From Bacteroidota bacterium (lineage in GTDB: Bacteria; Bacteroidota; Bacteroidia; Bacteroidales; JAAUTT01): a stretch of DNA of 64,000 nucleotides. The notes beneath the pieces were generated by a model that was not told the DNA's origin, did no database searches, and worked only from the letters and a program-made list of their open reading frames with translations. Location of the stretch: the NCBI GenBank assembly GCA_021779665.1, contig JAJYAG010000012.1, forward strand, positions 1 through 64,000. Reading direction: 5' to 3'. The translations under genes were made by a program, and so were the position numbers. This document shows, one piece after another, positions 7,862-17,114 of the stretch. Every line of letters begins with the position of its first letter. Position 1 is the first letter of the stretch.

Positions 7862-8872
7862 TTGAATTACGACAGTACACATATCGACGACCTGATTGCC
7901 CGGTACCTTGCCGGTGAAGCTTCTGATAAAGAAAGGGAGGAGCTGTCGCTTTGGATGGAAAACTCGCCCGAAAATAAAAAGTATTTCGAGGGAATCAGGT
8001 TTGTGCATGATAAAGCAGTTGCCTCTCACAGGATTGTTAAGGTTGATGTGGACAAAGCCTGGTCGAAGCTGAGTTCGCAGATGACAGAAATTCCAGTAGC
8101 CGCCCCTTTAAAAAAAGTGATACCCCTTCACAAACAAACATGGTTCAGGGTAGCCGCCTCGTTTATTATTCTGATGGCAGTTTCGGCAGTACTGTATTTT
8201 GTGTCACGGCCTTCAGCTTCGCAAAGTACAATCTATGCAGCTGTTGACTCGGTAACCACCAGTACAATTGCCAATACCGAAATCACCCTGAACCGCTATT
8301 CAAAAATTATTTACAACACCAAAAAATCGGGACGACAGCAGGAGTTGGAACTGACAGGTGAAGCATTTATTCAGGTTAATCACAGCGACGATACCACGCT
8401 GATTGTTAAAGCCGGAGAAACCATGATCCGCGATATTGGCACCTCTTTCAACGTAAGAGCTTATTCGGACAGCGCCACCATTGAAGTTTTTGTACAAACC
8501 GGGGAAGTAGCTTTTTATACCGAACAGGACGCAGGAATAACAATAAAGGCAGGAGAATCGGGTATCTACAACAAACAGGAAAAGAAATTCTATAAACCCG
8601 ATGCGGTGGATATAAATGCCATTGCCTATAAGTCCAGGCTATTCGTTTTCAGAGGAATTCCTCTTGGAAAAGCAATTGCGGCCCTGAACAATGTCTACAA
8701 TCAAAAATTTGAGTTAGCATCTGCTAATATCGTAAACTGCACCATAACTGTTACTTTCGATAATGAAACGCCGGCTGGCATTGCCGAAATTATTGCCGAA
8801 ACTTTGGGCTTACAGGTAACCGAAACTGGTAACAGCTTTGTTTTATCGGGAGAATGTTCCCGCCAACCATAA
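7862..8872 (+). CDS. FecR-type anti-sigma / sigma regulator
   Basis: The 336-residue protein begins with a cytoplasmic sigma-binding part (IDDLIARYLAGEASDKEREELSLWMENSPENKKYFEG). One membrane segment lies at about 103-121 (FRVAASFIILMAVSAVLYFV), followed by the periplasmic FecR domain at about 130-235 (GTSFNVRAYSDSATIEVFVQTGEVAF) and a C-terminal DUF4974/STN-like domain at about 262-332 (FVFRGIPLGKAIAALNNVYNQKF). It starts with TTG one base after the sigma stop, so translation is coupled. It is the inner-membrane relay that normally touches the STN domain of an outer-membrane transducer. It ends 4 bases before the best start of the next gene, so the operon continues. Confidence 0.93.
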   Translation: MNYDSTHIDDLIARYLAGEASDKEREELSLWMENSPENKKYFEGIRFVHDKAVASHRIVKVDVDKAWSKLSSQMTEIPVAAPLKKVIPLHKQTWFRVAASFIILMAVSAVLYFVSRPSASQSTIYAAVDSVTTSTIANTEITLNRYSKIIYNTKKSGRQQELELTGEAFIQVNHSDDTTLIVKAGETMIRDIGTSFNVRAYSDSATIEVFVQTGEVAFYTEQDAGITIKAGESGIYNKQEKKFYKPDAVDINAIAYKSRLFVFRGIPLGKAIAALNNVYNQKFELASANIVNCTITVTFDNETPAGIAEIIAETLGLQVTETGNSFVLSGECSRQP

Positions 8873-8876
8873 CATT

Positions 8877-10745
8877 ATGAGGCTATTCTTTATATTTCTG
8901 CTGCTGATTCTCATTGTTCCAACGTACTCACAGGAAAAAATTCCTGTTCTCGAACGTGAGGTAACCATGACCGCTGCCAGCCAAACCCTCGAGTCGGTTT
9001 TATATAATATGAGCTTTCAGGCCGACTTTATTTTTTCGTACAGTCCGGAAGCCATCAACCACAAGCGCATTGTGAACCTGAATGTGAAAGAGAAATCGGT
9101 TCGTTACACCCTCAACTATCTTTTTAAAGATGAGGACGTAGAATACAAAGTCCGTGGGAAATATATCATCCTGAAAAAGAAAAGCTCCCCCAAAGAAGAT
9201 GTTAGGGTTTACGAGGGGTATGTTTACGATTCCCAGACCGGCAAACGGCTGACCGAAGCAAGCGTTTACGACAAAAGTCTGTTGGCATCGGCCATTACCG
9301 ATAAATATGGATATTTTTCGATGGAAGTCCCGGCAAATGCTCCCATAAAATCGCTGCAGATAAGTAAACTTGGTTACGGCGACACACTGTTTGTTTCGGT
9401 GGATAGTATGGTTCGCCACCGTAACATCGAGATTAATATGCAGCAGGATGATACCATTAAAAAGCCTTTGATAGATTTTGAAAAAATAAAACCAGGATGG
9501 ATGGTATCGGAAAAGGTAAAAATAAATGCACGTAATATCACAGAGCCGGTTTTTAAAACCACCCAGTTTTCGCTTATTCCTTATCTGAGTACAAATAAAT
9601 TACTGAGCGGTGTTGCCATTAACGACATCTCTATTAATGCCACTGTTGGATATGTTCAGGGAATAAGAAAGTTTGAAGCCGGGGGAATTATGAACTTTGT
9701 AAGAGGCGATGTACGCTACTTTCAGGCTGCCGGAGTTGCCAATATGGTTGGTGGTAATGTTAAAGGGTTTCAAGCTGCTGGTATTTATAATATTACGAAC
9801 AATGTAACCGGATTCCAGGCAGCAGGAATCTTTAACGACATAAATAAAATTTCGGGAACTCAGGCGGCAGGTATATTCAATATGAGTCGTGACACAGCTA
9901 CCGTTCAGCTTGCAGGCATATTCAACAAAGCCACTAAAAATGTGGTACAGGTGGCAGGGCTTTACAACCAGGCAACCTGGAACAACTCGCAGACTGCAGG
10001 ATTCTTAAATATAAGTGATGAATCGGCCTTTCAGATTGCAGGATTTGCAAATATAACGCAAACCTTGCATGGAGGCCAGATTGCAGGTTTTATGAATACA
10101 ACAAAATCGGGCAGTGACCTGCAGATAGCCGGGGCTATAAACCACACCAAAGGCGATGCAAAAGTTCAGATTGCAGGGTTACTAAACAAAGCCAAAAATA
10201 TCAAAGGCTTTCAGCTGGCAGCCTTTAACTTTGCCGATACAGCATCAGGCACCGTTATTGGAATATTCTCCTTCATCCGAAAAGGTTACCATAAAGTAGA
10301 AATCTCGGCTGATGAATCATTCCCTTTCAATTTGGCTTACCGCACCGGAACTTATAAGTTCCATACTTTTATGGGAACAGGAGTTTCATCGCCAAACTTC
10401 AACAACCTCTGGAATTTACAGTATGGAATTGGCACATCCTTCGGAAATCCATCCCGGACGCTTTTCGATATGGAACTTTCGACGCAGGAAATTTTCTACA
10501 GAAACAACTTTACAGGAACGTATCACCTTTATAAACTCTATCTTGGCTTCGATAAAAAGCTTGCCGGTAAAATGAATATCGCCTACGGTCTCACTTACAA
10601 CTTCCTTCTATCGGATACCTATCAGCCCGATTACGGTGAAATTAATTCACGTATTCCCTTTTATTCGCTTACAAACACCGATTTTGCTAACGGCCATAAC
10701 TTAAAGAGCTGGATTGGTGGGAAAGTGGCTTTAAGGTTCTTTTAA
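8877..10745 (+). CDS. STN-domain outer-membrane protein with QxAGxxN repeats
   Basis: I place the start at the ATG at 8877, 13 codons into the listed ORF, because it opens a clean signal peptide (MRLFFIFLLLILIVPTYSQ) and leaves a 4-base gap to fecR. An STN domain follows (SQTLESVLYNMSFQADFIF to YKVRGKYIILKKK), then a carboxypeptidase-regulatory-like domain (YEGYVYDSQTGKRLTEASVYD). About twelve repeats come next on the pattern QxAGxxN (FQAAGIYN, VQLAGIFN, FQIAGFAN), resembling the LA_2272-type surface repeat. The C-terminal region is beta-rich and ends in an aromatic residue (KVALRFF), as outer-membrane barrels do. STN domains usually sit on TonB-dependent receptors and signal to FecR. Here there is no plug domain, so this looks like a dedicated signal transducer. 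Confidence 0.85.
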   Translation: MRLFFIFLLLILIVPTYSQEKIPVLEREVTMTAASQTLESVLYNMSFQADFIFSYSPEAINHKRIVNLNVKEKSVRYTLNYLFKDEDVEYKVRGKYIILKKKSSPKEDVRVYEGYVYDSQTGKRLTEASVYDKSLLASAITDKYGYFSMEVPANAPIKSLQISKLGYGDTLFVSVDSMVRHRNIEINMQQDDTIKKPLIDFEKIKPGWMVSEKVKINARNITEPVFKTTQFSLIPYLSTNKLLSGVAINDISINATVGYVQGIRKFEAGGIMNFVRGDVRYFQAAGVANMVGGNVKGFQAAGIYNITNNVTGFQAAGIFNDINKISGTQAAGIFNMSRDTATVQLAGIFNKATKNVVQVAGLYNQATWNNSQTAGFLNISDESAFQIAGFANITQTLHGGQIAGFMNTTKSGSDLQIAGAINHTKGDAKVQIAGLLNKAKNIKGFQLAAFNFADTASGTVIGIFSFIRKGYHKVEISADESFPFNLAYRTGTYKFHTFMGTGVSSPNFNNLWNLQYGIGTSFGNPSRTLFDMELSTQEIFYRNNFTGTYHLYKLYLGFDKKLAGKMNIAYGLTYNFLLSDTYQPDYGEINSRIPFYSLTNTDFANGHNLKSWIGGKVALRFF

Positions 10746-10856
10746 AGGACACCGAAGGCCTGTGCGCAAGCCATTAACCATAATTTTCAAGATATTTAAG
10801 GCCCCAGGTTGCTTCAAGTGAATCGATAATAATCAAAAAAATATTTTTCTTCGAAT

Positions 10857-10881
10857 AGGGGTGCCAGTCAAGTAGCCTGTC
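10857..10881 (+). promoter_or_regulatory. second candidate ECF-sigma promoter
   Basis: AGGGGT-N13-CCTGTC, identical in both hexamers and spacing to the element before the fecI-type gene. It lies 31 bases before the start of the paralogous repeat protein, a normal promoter distance. This suggests that the repeat protein and the TonB-dependent receptor are the sigma factor's targets and that transcription restarts inside the cluster. Confidence 0.6.
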
Positions 10882-10911
10882 ATGAGACTATAACTTAAAA
10901 AATCAGTCCTT

Positions 10912-12081
10912 ATGAACAAGCTTATTTTTACCATTTTGACTATTACTCTTCTTCAGGGAAATATTAACTTATGGTCGCAGACATCAGAAATTTCTAATCC
11001 ATCCTCAACAATTTCTCCGCGTATTTTCCAGGTTTCGTTTATTCCATACTTCGGAACCAACGGCTTAAATTCGGAGAACTATATCAATAACATTTCTTTT
11101 AATATCCTTGCCGGCTATAACGGTGGCACTTCCGGCTTTGAGCTGGGCGGACTTGTAAACATCGATCGCTATGAGGTAAATGCAACGCAAATTGCTGGAA
11201 TTGGCAATCACGGTGGGAAAACTACAACCGGTGTCCAAATTGCAGGTATTTACAATATTTCCCGAATTATGAAGGGAACTCAGATTGCCGGCATTTCGAA
11301 CATAACAACCAGCATCAACGGAGTTCAGATTGCAGGACTCAGCAACCACACCATCAAAGGTAACAGCGTTCAGATTGCCGGTCTTGTAAACCTTACAGAA
11401 GAAAATGCCATTTTTCAATTGAGTGGATTAACCAATCATGCACGAAACTGCAAAGGAGCTCAGATTGCCGGTCTGGTAAATACAGCAACGGAATCAACGG
11501 GAAGCCAGATTTCGGGAATTGTAAACATTGCCCGCACAGTCCGCGGCTCGCAGATAGGTGTTATAAACATTGCCGACACCTGCAAAGGTATTCCCATTGG
11601 TGTAATCAATATCATTAAAAATGGCTACCAAAGGTTTGAACTCTCAGCCGATGAATTTTTCCAGGCAAACTTTGCGTATCGTTCGGGCGTTGAGAAATTT
11701 CATACAATACTTTCGGCAGGCATTCAACCCGGTAACCTTGGTGCTCCGCTGTGGATTTACGGCACTGGACTTGGCACTTCTCAGTCCGTTTCGCCAAAAA
11801 TGTTAATTGATTTTGATGCAAGTTTTAATCACATCCTTAAAAAAGGTGACGCCGGAAATAATTACCTCTATAAAATTTATCTCGGCTTAGACCGGAGCCT
11901 GAGTAATCATCTTTCGCTCGCGTTCGGACTGTCGTATAATTTTCTTACAACCGATATCCGCGATGTGGAATATGGCAGATATTACGCCGACATTGCTCCG
12001 TATTCCTTTTCAAACCAGACTTACCACCGCACAAATCTGAGAACCTGGGCCGGTGCTAAAATCGGTCTGCGTTTCCGCTAA
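10912..12081 (+). CDS. outer-membrane protein with QxAGxxN repeats, paralogue lacking STN
   Basis: The 389-residue protein has a signal peptide (MNKLIFTILTITLLQGNINLWSQ), a short lead-in (QVSFIPYFGTNGLN), about ten QIAGxxN repeats (TQIAGIGN, VQIAGIYN, VQIAGLVN), and a C-terminal barrel-like region that parallels its upstream neighbour block by block: FELSADEFFQANFAYRSG here against VEISADESFPFNLAYRTG there, and KIGLRFR against KVALRFF at the end. It is therefore the same architecture without the STN and carboxypeptidase-like domains. The duplication looks old. It follows the ECF promoter candidate and precedes the receptor gene by 36 bases. I expect a surface role; the ligand is unknown. Confidence 0.8.
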   Translation: MNKLIFTILTITLLQGNINLWSQTSEISNPSSTISPRIFQVSFIPYFGTNGLNSENYINNISFNILAGYNGGTSGFELGGLVNIDRYEVNATQIAGIGNHGGKTTTGVQIAGIYNISRIMKGTQIAGISNITTSINGVQIAGLSNHTIKGNSVQIAGLVNLTEENAIFQLSGLTNHARNCKGAQIAGLVNTATESTGSQISGIVNIARTVRGSQIGVINIADTCKGIPIGVINIIKNGYQRFELSADEFFQANFAYRSGVEKFHTILSAGIQPGNLGAPLWIYGTGLGTSQSVSPKMLIDFDASFNHILKKGDAGNNYLYKIYLGLDRSLSNHLSLAFGLSYNFLTTDIRDVEYGRYYADIAPYSFSNQTYHRTNLRTWAGAKIGLRFR

Positions 12082-12117
12082 TGTTACTTGAATTTATAAA
12101 CATAAAATTGATCAACC

Positions 12118-14466
12118 GTGAAAAAACAAATTTTTATAATATTTATATTATTGATCTCCATTGCTGTAAATCATAACACAAAGGCTCAAACACTTACTCA
12201 AACCCTGAGAGGTAAAATTATTGATGAGGATTCAAAATCCCCTGTCATCGGTGCAAATGTAATTCTTCCGGGGACAAACCCTGTGCATGGCGCTGTAACC
12301 GATGCCGACGGGAATTTCCGCTTCAGCGGAGTGCCTCTTGGTCGTATCGATATTCAGATTCGTTTTATTGGCTATGAGGAAAAAACTATTCCCAATATTC
12401 TTGTTGGTTCCGGCAAAGAGGTGATACTTGATGTTGAACTGAAAGAATCGGTGGTAAAGATGGACGAAGTGGTGGTAATAGGCAAAAAGAGCAAAGGTGA
12501 AGTACAGAACGAAATGGCAATTATTAGCTCCCGCTCCTTTTCGGTGGAAGAAACCAAGCGCTTTGCAGGTGCCGTGCAGGATCCGTCGAGAATGGTTTCG
12601 GCGTATGCCGGAGTGACCAGCGATCCCAGCGGCAATAACGATATTGTGGTTCGTGGCAACTCGCCCAAAGGAATCTTATGGCGCATGGAAGGCATCGAGA
12701 TTCCGAATCCTAACCACTTTGCCAACGAAGGTGCCACCGGAGGACCCATAAATGCGCTGAATAGTGAACTCTTGTCGAACTCCGACTTTTATACAGGGGC
12801 TTTCTCGCCAGAGTATGGCGATGTGCTGTCGGGCGTATTCGACATGAAAATGAGGGCAGGCAATAACGAAAAGCACGAATACTCCGTAGGTATTGGCGTT
12901 CTGGGAACTGATATCACTGCTGAAGGGCCGTTCAGGAAAGGATACGAGGGATCGTTTCTTTTCAACTACCGTTATTCGTCGCTTGCGTTACTGAGCGAGG
13001 CTGGTCTTGTCGATTTCGATGGTGTTCCAAAATACCAGGATGCCGCTTTTAAAATTGTTCTTCCTTCGAAAAAGAAAGGTACACTGTCTCTTTTTGGGAT
13101 GGGAGGCTTAAGCGAAATAAACAACAACGAAACCGAAAGCGAGGAAAGTGAGCGTATAGTTGAAAAAGGAATTTACAACGCAAAGCTGGGAGTAATCGGG
13201 ATGAATCATACACTTCCTCTTACACAGAATTCCTTTTTAAAAACTACTGTTTCGGCTTCGAATAACGGAAGTGCCTACGAATCGCTTAAAGCTGATGCTT
13301 CTGATAATTTTAGTTTCCAGGGGGAAGGAAATTGGGAGAAAAGTACCATCAGATCCTCGGTAATGTATAGCTCCAAACTCAATCCCAAACACCGGATGAT
13401 AGTCGGACTAAAATATACATTGCATAATTACGATATGATGGAAAATTATCTGAACGAAGACTACAACCGTGTTGAGAAAGTTATTGATATGAATAAGTCG
13501 GCCAGCGATGTGCAAGGATATGTAAGCTGGAAATACCGCATGAACGATGATATTACCTGGGTGGGCGGCCTGCATACAATGTATTTTTCGCTGAACAAAG
13601 ATTATACTGTTGAACCGCGATTAGCACTAAAATGGCAGATTACACCCAAACAATCCATCAATGCAGGTTTTGGACAGCATAGCAAAACCGAAAGCATCAT
13701 TTCGTATTATGCAAATGTTTATGCTCCCGATGGCAGCTACACCACTCCAAATAAAAACCTCGGGATTTCAAAAGCACGGCACTTTATCCTCGGTCATGAG
13801 TATCGCATTTCGAAGAACCTGAACTCGAAACTGGAATTCTATTACCAGGATCTATATAATATTCCGGTTGAAAATATCGATACCAGCAGCTTTACGGTCC
13901 TCAACAGCGACGAAGGTTATGTGAGTAAAGCCCTTTCGAACCAGGGAACAGGAAAGAACATTGGCATTGAATACACACTTGAAAGATACTTTGCGCAGAA
14001 CTTTTACTTTCTTTTAACAGCATCCGTTTACGATTCAAAATATAAGGCCCGTGAAGGAAAACTCCGTAACACCAAATACAACGGCAACTATGCATTCAAC
14101 TTTTTAACTGGTAAGGAATTCAAGGTTGGAAAATCTAATGCTCTTGGTGTGAACATCAAATTGTTCTTTAATGGCGGAAGACGATATATTCCGGTGGATT
14201 TAAACGCATCCAAAGTCAAAGGCGAAACGGTGTACGATTATTCCCGTGCGTGGGTGAATAAGCTCGACGATGTGAAACAGATAAATTTCTCGGTAAGCTA
14301 CAGGATTAACCGCCCAAAAACTTCGCACGAACTTATTCTTGACGTAATGAACCTTACTAACGAAAAAGCGCGTAACTGGGAATATTATAATAAATATACC
14401 GGTAAACTAGATTATTACCGCCAGTTAAATATGATTCCCAATATTATGTACAGGATTCATTTTTAA
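12118..14466 (+). CDS. TonB-dependent receptor with carboxypeptidase regulatory-like domain
   Basis: The 782-residue protein starts at GTG with a signal peptide ending near HNTKAQ. A carboxypeptidase-regulatory-like domain is at about 29-110 (LRGKIIDEDSKSPVIGANVILPG, FRFSGVPLGRIDIQI). A plug follows at about 115-250 (MDEVVVIGKKSKGE, NDIVVRGNSPKGILWRMEGI) and then a beta-barrel that closes with NIMYRIHF, an aromatic outer-membrane ending. There is no STN domain, so the receptor cannot signal to FecR in the classic way; the STN domain is instead on the first repeat protein of this cluster. No SusD-like gene follows, so a glycan-uptake role is less likely. The substrate is unknown. Confidence 0.92.
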   Translation: MKKQIFIIFILLISIAVNHNTKAQTLTQTLRGKIIDEDSKSPVIGANVILPGTNPVHGAVTDADGNFRFSGVPLGRIDIQIRFIGYEEKTIPNILVGSGKEVILDVELKESVVKMDEVVVIGKKSKGEVQNEMAIISSRSFSVEETKRFAGAVQDPSRMVSAYAGVTSDPSGNNDIVVRGNSPKGILWRMEGIEIPNPNHFANEGATGGPINALNSELLSNSDFYTGAFSPEYGDVLSGVFDMKMRAGNNEKHEYSVGIGVLGTDITAEGPFRKGYEGSFLFNYRYSSLALLSEAGLVDFDGVPKYQDAAFKIVLPSKKKGTLSLFGMGGLSEINNNETESEESERIVEKGIYNAKLGVIGMNHTLPLTQNSFLKTTVSASNNGSAYESLKADASDNFSFQGEGNWEKSTIRSSVMYSSKLNPKHRMIVGLKYTLHNYDMMENYLNEDYNRVEKVIDMNKSASDVQGYVSWKYRMNDDITWVGGLHTMYFSLNKDYTVEPRLALKWQITPKQSINAGFGQHSKTESIISYYANVYAPDGSYTTPNKNLGISKARHFILGHEYRISKNLNSKLEFYYQDLYNIPVENIDTSSFTVLNSDEGYVSKALSNQGTGKNIGIEYTLERYFAQNFYFLLTASVYDSKYKAREGKLRNTKYNGNYAFNFLTGKEFKVGKSNALGVNIKLFFNGGRRYIPVDLNASKVKGETVYDYSRAWVNKLDDVKQINFSVSYRINRPKTSHELILDVMNLTNEKARNWEYYNKYTGKLDYYRQLNMIPNIMYRIHF

Positions 14467-14519
14467 GGAGACGATAGCTATTAGACCATGGTCGAAAGCC
14501 ATTACAGCTATGGACTATG

Positions 14520-14732
14520 GAGGCTCTGTTGAAGATTATTGTTGATACTAAATAAGATCCCCAATTGCGGCGATGTTAAAAGTATAGTTCTTTTTAGGAC
14601 GTTCTCACGCCGCAAAAAAATCATTCTTTATTAAACCCAGGGCGCCGCTTCGCTTTGCCCTGGGCTGAATTATCGAAGGCCTTCAGCCTAAAAACAATAT
14701 ATCAAATCTACATTCTGGTGCAACAAAGCCTC
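14520..14732. mobile_element. MITE-like structured repeat, copy 1
   Basis: A 213-bp non-coding element is bounded by inverted ends GAGGCTCTGTTG and CAACAAAGCCTC (one mismatch). A second copy lies at 47329-47541. Inside are an inverted pair TTGCGGCG / CGCCGCAA, a hairpin CCCAGGGC / GCCCTGGG and a small AGGC / GCCT hairpin. Flanking sequence on both sides holds further imperfect inverted copies of a GACTATGG motif, which makes the whole 14480-14840 region a nested palindrome. No transposase gene is in the window. It fills the gap between the receptor gene and cheW. Confidence 0.7.
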
Positions 14733-14842
14733 AATAGTCGATGGTCCATAGTCGATAGTAATGCAGCTAAACTGCCTGAAAGATTATTAGGAGTGTATTT
14801 CACTATGGACCATGGACTAAAAGCTCTGGACTAAAACAGTTC

Positions 14843-15328
14843 TCAACTCGCAGATTCTTCGCTCCTCTCGGCTACCTCGGTAATGGTATTCATCTCACTT
14901 TTTGTAAATACCTTATCTACATCAATCAGCAAAATAAACTGATCGTCGCGGCGAACTATGCCACTCAGGAACTCAGTACTGAATGAGGATGTCATAGGGG
15001 GCACAGGCAAAATTTCATCATCGCTGATGGTGATTACATCTTTCACTTTATCAACGGTTGCTCCAATTCGATACGGCTCGCCATTCTTAAGCATTTCGAG
15101 CACCACAACAGCAAACTTATCGTTTTCATCGTGCGATTTAAGACTGAATTTTAACCGCGTGTTAAACACAGGAACAACATCGCCGCGAAAATTGATAATT
15201 CCTAAAATATAATCGGGCGCTTTTGGAACTGGTGAAATGGTTTGTTTCTGCAGTACCTCCAGAACTTTAAGCACATTTATAGCAAAAAGCTCATTTCCAA
15301 TATTAAATGATAAATAAACCTGACTCAT
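14843..15328 (-). CDS. cheW: chemotaxis coupling protein CheW
   Basis: The 161-residue protein is a single CheW domain: VYLSFNIGNELFAINVLKVLEV at the start, the central YILGIINFRGDVVPVFNTRLKF, and GATVDKVKDVITISDDEILPVPPM. It bridges the receptor tips and CheA in sensory arrays. It is the last gene of the cheA-mcp-cheW run, 9 bases after the MCP stop. The C-terminal tail (EVAERSEESAS) is unremarkable. Length is typical for stand-alone CheW. Confidence 0.93.
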   Translation of the reverse strand: MSQVYLSFNIGNELFAINVLKVLEVLQKQTISPVPKAPDYILGIINFRGDVVPVFNTRLKFSLKSHDENDKFAVVVLEMLKNGEPYRIGATVDKVKDVITISDDEILPVPPMTSSFSTEFLSGIVRRDDQFILLIDVDKVFTKSEMNTITEVAERSEESAS

Positions 15329-15337
15329 AATTAACGA

Positions 15338-17095
15338 TTAATATTTGTTATAAGAAGAATCTACATCCGGATCTTCCACATCAATATTTATCCCCTTTTT
15401 AACCGGCTGCTCTTTAAACTCCTGCACCTTTTCCGGGCTTTTCTTTAACTCAACCCTTCCGTTCGATTTAACTGTTACCTCCTGAACTCTTTTACGCTGA
15501 GCAAGCAAAGCATTGAGCTTGTTAATTTCATTCTCCAGCTCCATATCTGACTGAATATCGATATCTTTTTGAGTTGTCTTGAAATAAGAAATTGTATCGA
15601 GCAACACCTTTGCCTGCGACGACAATTCTTCCGAACTCGATGCCAGTTCTTCTGAGAGCGCAGAGTTACTTTGTACAACGGCCGAAAGTTGCTGAATAGC
15701 CTGGCTGATCTGGCCAATTCCCGAATTCTGTTCCAGGCTGGTGGCCGATATTTCCTGCACCAACTGGGCTGTATTCTGAATCTGAGGAATAACTTCAGCA
15801 AGCATTTTACCCGAATGTTCAGCAGTAGCCACACTGGATATGGAAATATCGTCGATTTCCTTAGCCGCTTTCTGACTATGTTCGGCCAACTTGCGAACCT
15901 CGGATGCAACCACAGCAAAGCCCTTTCCGTACTCACCTGCTCTGGCTGATTCAATGGCCGCATTTACAGCAAGTAAATCTGTTTTTTCAGCAATTTCCTT
16001 AATAATAGAGATCTTCTGAATAATAGTACGCATCGCTTCAATGGTGCGGATAACTGAATCGTTGGCAATCTTAATACTTTCGGCTGCCTGAGTTGCAATT
16101 TTTTCAGTTTGAAGCGCATTTTCGGAAGTCTGGTTTACACTCGATAGCATCTCTTCAATTGAAGACGATATTTCTTCGCTCGATGCTGCCTGTTCGTTGG
16201 CTCCGGATGATATTTGCTGAGCCGAAAGACTTAACTCGCGACTACCTGCCACGAAGTTTTCAGAACTCATCATTACCCCGGTTATTACCTCCTTGATTTT
16301 GTCAACCATTGCGCGCATCGACTGTGATAACATACCAATCTCGTCGTTATTATCGTTCGTTATCTCCACAACAAGATTTCCTTCCGAGACCTTTTTTGTA
16401 ACATCAACAGCCTCGTTCAGCGGATTTTTAATACTTTGAACAAGAAGTATACTGCTGGCAATAATAATTCCTAGAATAACAATGAAAATGATAAGCGAAT
16501 TAATTACAATATACTTTAAAGCATCCTTACTTGAAAGATATTCAGTTTCAGCCTCAGCCAGACTAACGTCTGTGTAATTATTCAACATCTCCCGCATTTT
16601 CTCGAAACATTCCAGATATTCTCCATAATAAAGTTTGTCGGCTAGAGCAAACTTCCTGGTTTTGAGCAAGGTGTCAATTGATTTTGTATAGTCGCCCAAT
16701 TTCCTGTATTCGGCACGAAAAGTTGAATCATAATGCATATGTGTATCTGTGCCCGCCCCCTTGTATATTTCAAAAAACTTGGTGTAACGCTCGTCTATTT
16801 GCTTGAAGTTGGTGGTTATATCCGCCAGGCTGGTTTCAAACTTTTTAGGATCGTTATACATCATCGGGCTCAATGCATGGGTTATCGCCACATTCGACTG
16901 GTAAGCGTCCCTGTCGGCTTCAACCAGAAAGTTGATGCTCTTTAGCCGCACATTATATACATTGTCGATCATTTTATTCACCCCAATGAGATTGACGATA
17001 TTATAGCCAAGGCTCAATACATAAAGGAGTACAATTAAAGAGAAAATTAAAACCAAACGTCTGCTGATCTTAATGTTTTTTAATTTTTTAATCAT
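15338..17095 (-). CDS. methyl-accepting chemotaxis protein
   Basis: I take the start at [14 protein letters not shown] (17095), just before the first membrane segment ([20 protein letters not shown]); the longer ORF to 17122 would overlap cheA by 8 bases. A helical periplasmic four-helix-bundle domain of about 165 residues comes next. It is followed by a second membrane segment ([24 protein letters not shown]), a HAMP domain, and a signalling domain with the conserved hairpin tip [38 protein letters not shown]. The C-terminal extension ends in an acidic stretch ([14 protein letters not shown]) with no CheR-docking NWETF-type pentapeptide. No CheR or CheB is encoded nearby, so adaptation by methylation is unsupported by this locus. 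Confidence 0.93.
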   Translation of the reverse strand: MIKKLKNIKISRRLVLIFSLIVLLYVLSLGYNIVNLIGVNKMIDNVYNVRLKSINFLVEADRDAYQSNVAITHALSPMMYNDPKKFETSLADITTNFKQIDERYTKFFEIYKGAGTDTHMHYDSTFRAEYRKLGDYTKSIDTLLKTRKFALADKLYYGEYLECFEKMREMLNNYTDVSLAEAETEYLSSKDALKYIVINSLIIFIVILGIIIASSILLVQSIKNPLNEAVDVTKKVSEGNLVVEITNDNNDEIGMLSQSMRAMVDKIKEVITGVMMSSENFVAGSRELSLSAQQISSGANEQAASSEEISSSIEEMLSSVNQTSENALQTEKIATQAAESIKIANDSVIRTIEAMRTIIQKISIIKEIAEKTDLLAVNAAIESARAGEYGKGFAVVASEVRKLAEHSQKAAKEIDDISISSVATAEHSGKMLAEVIPQIQNTAQLVQEISATSLEQNSGIGQISQAIQQLSAVVQSNSALSEELASSSEELSSQAKVLLDTISYFKTTQKDIDIQSDMELENEINKLNALLAQRKRVQEVTVKSNGRVELKKSPEKVQEFKEQPVKKGINIDVEDPDVDSSYNKY

Positions 17096-17114
17096 ATCTA
17101 TAAATTTTAAATAT

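Noticed and set aside
9600-11600. Regular short repeats at protein level suggested a possible CRISPR-like or satellite array.
   Set aside because: The repeats are degenerate at DNA level and stay in frame as QxAGxxN protein units; there are no identical repeats with unique spacers.
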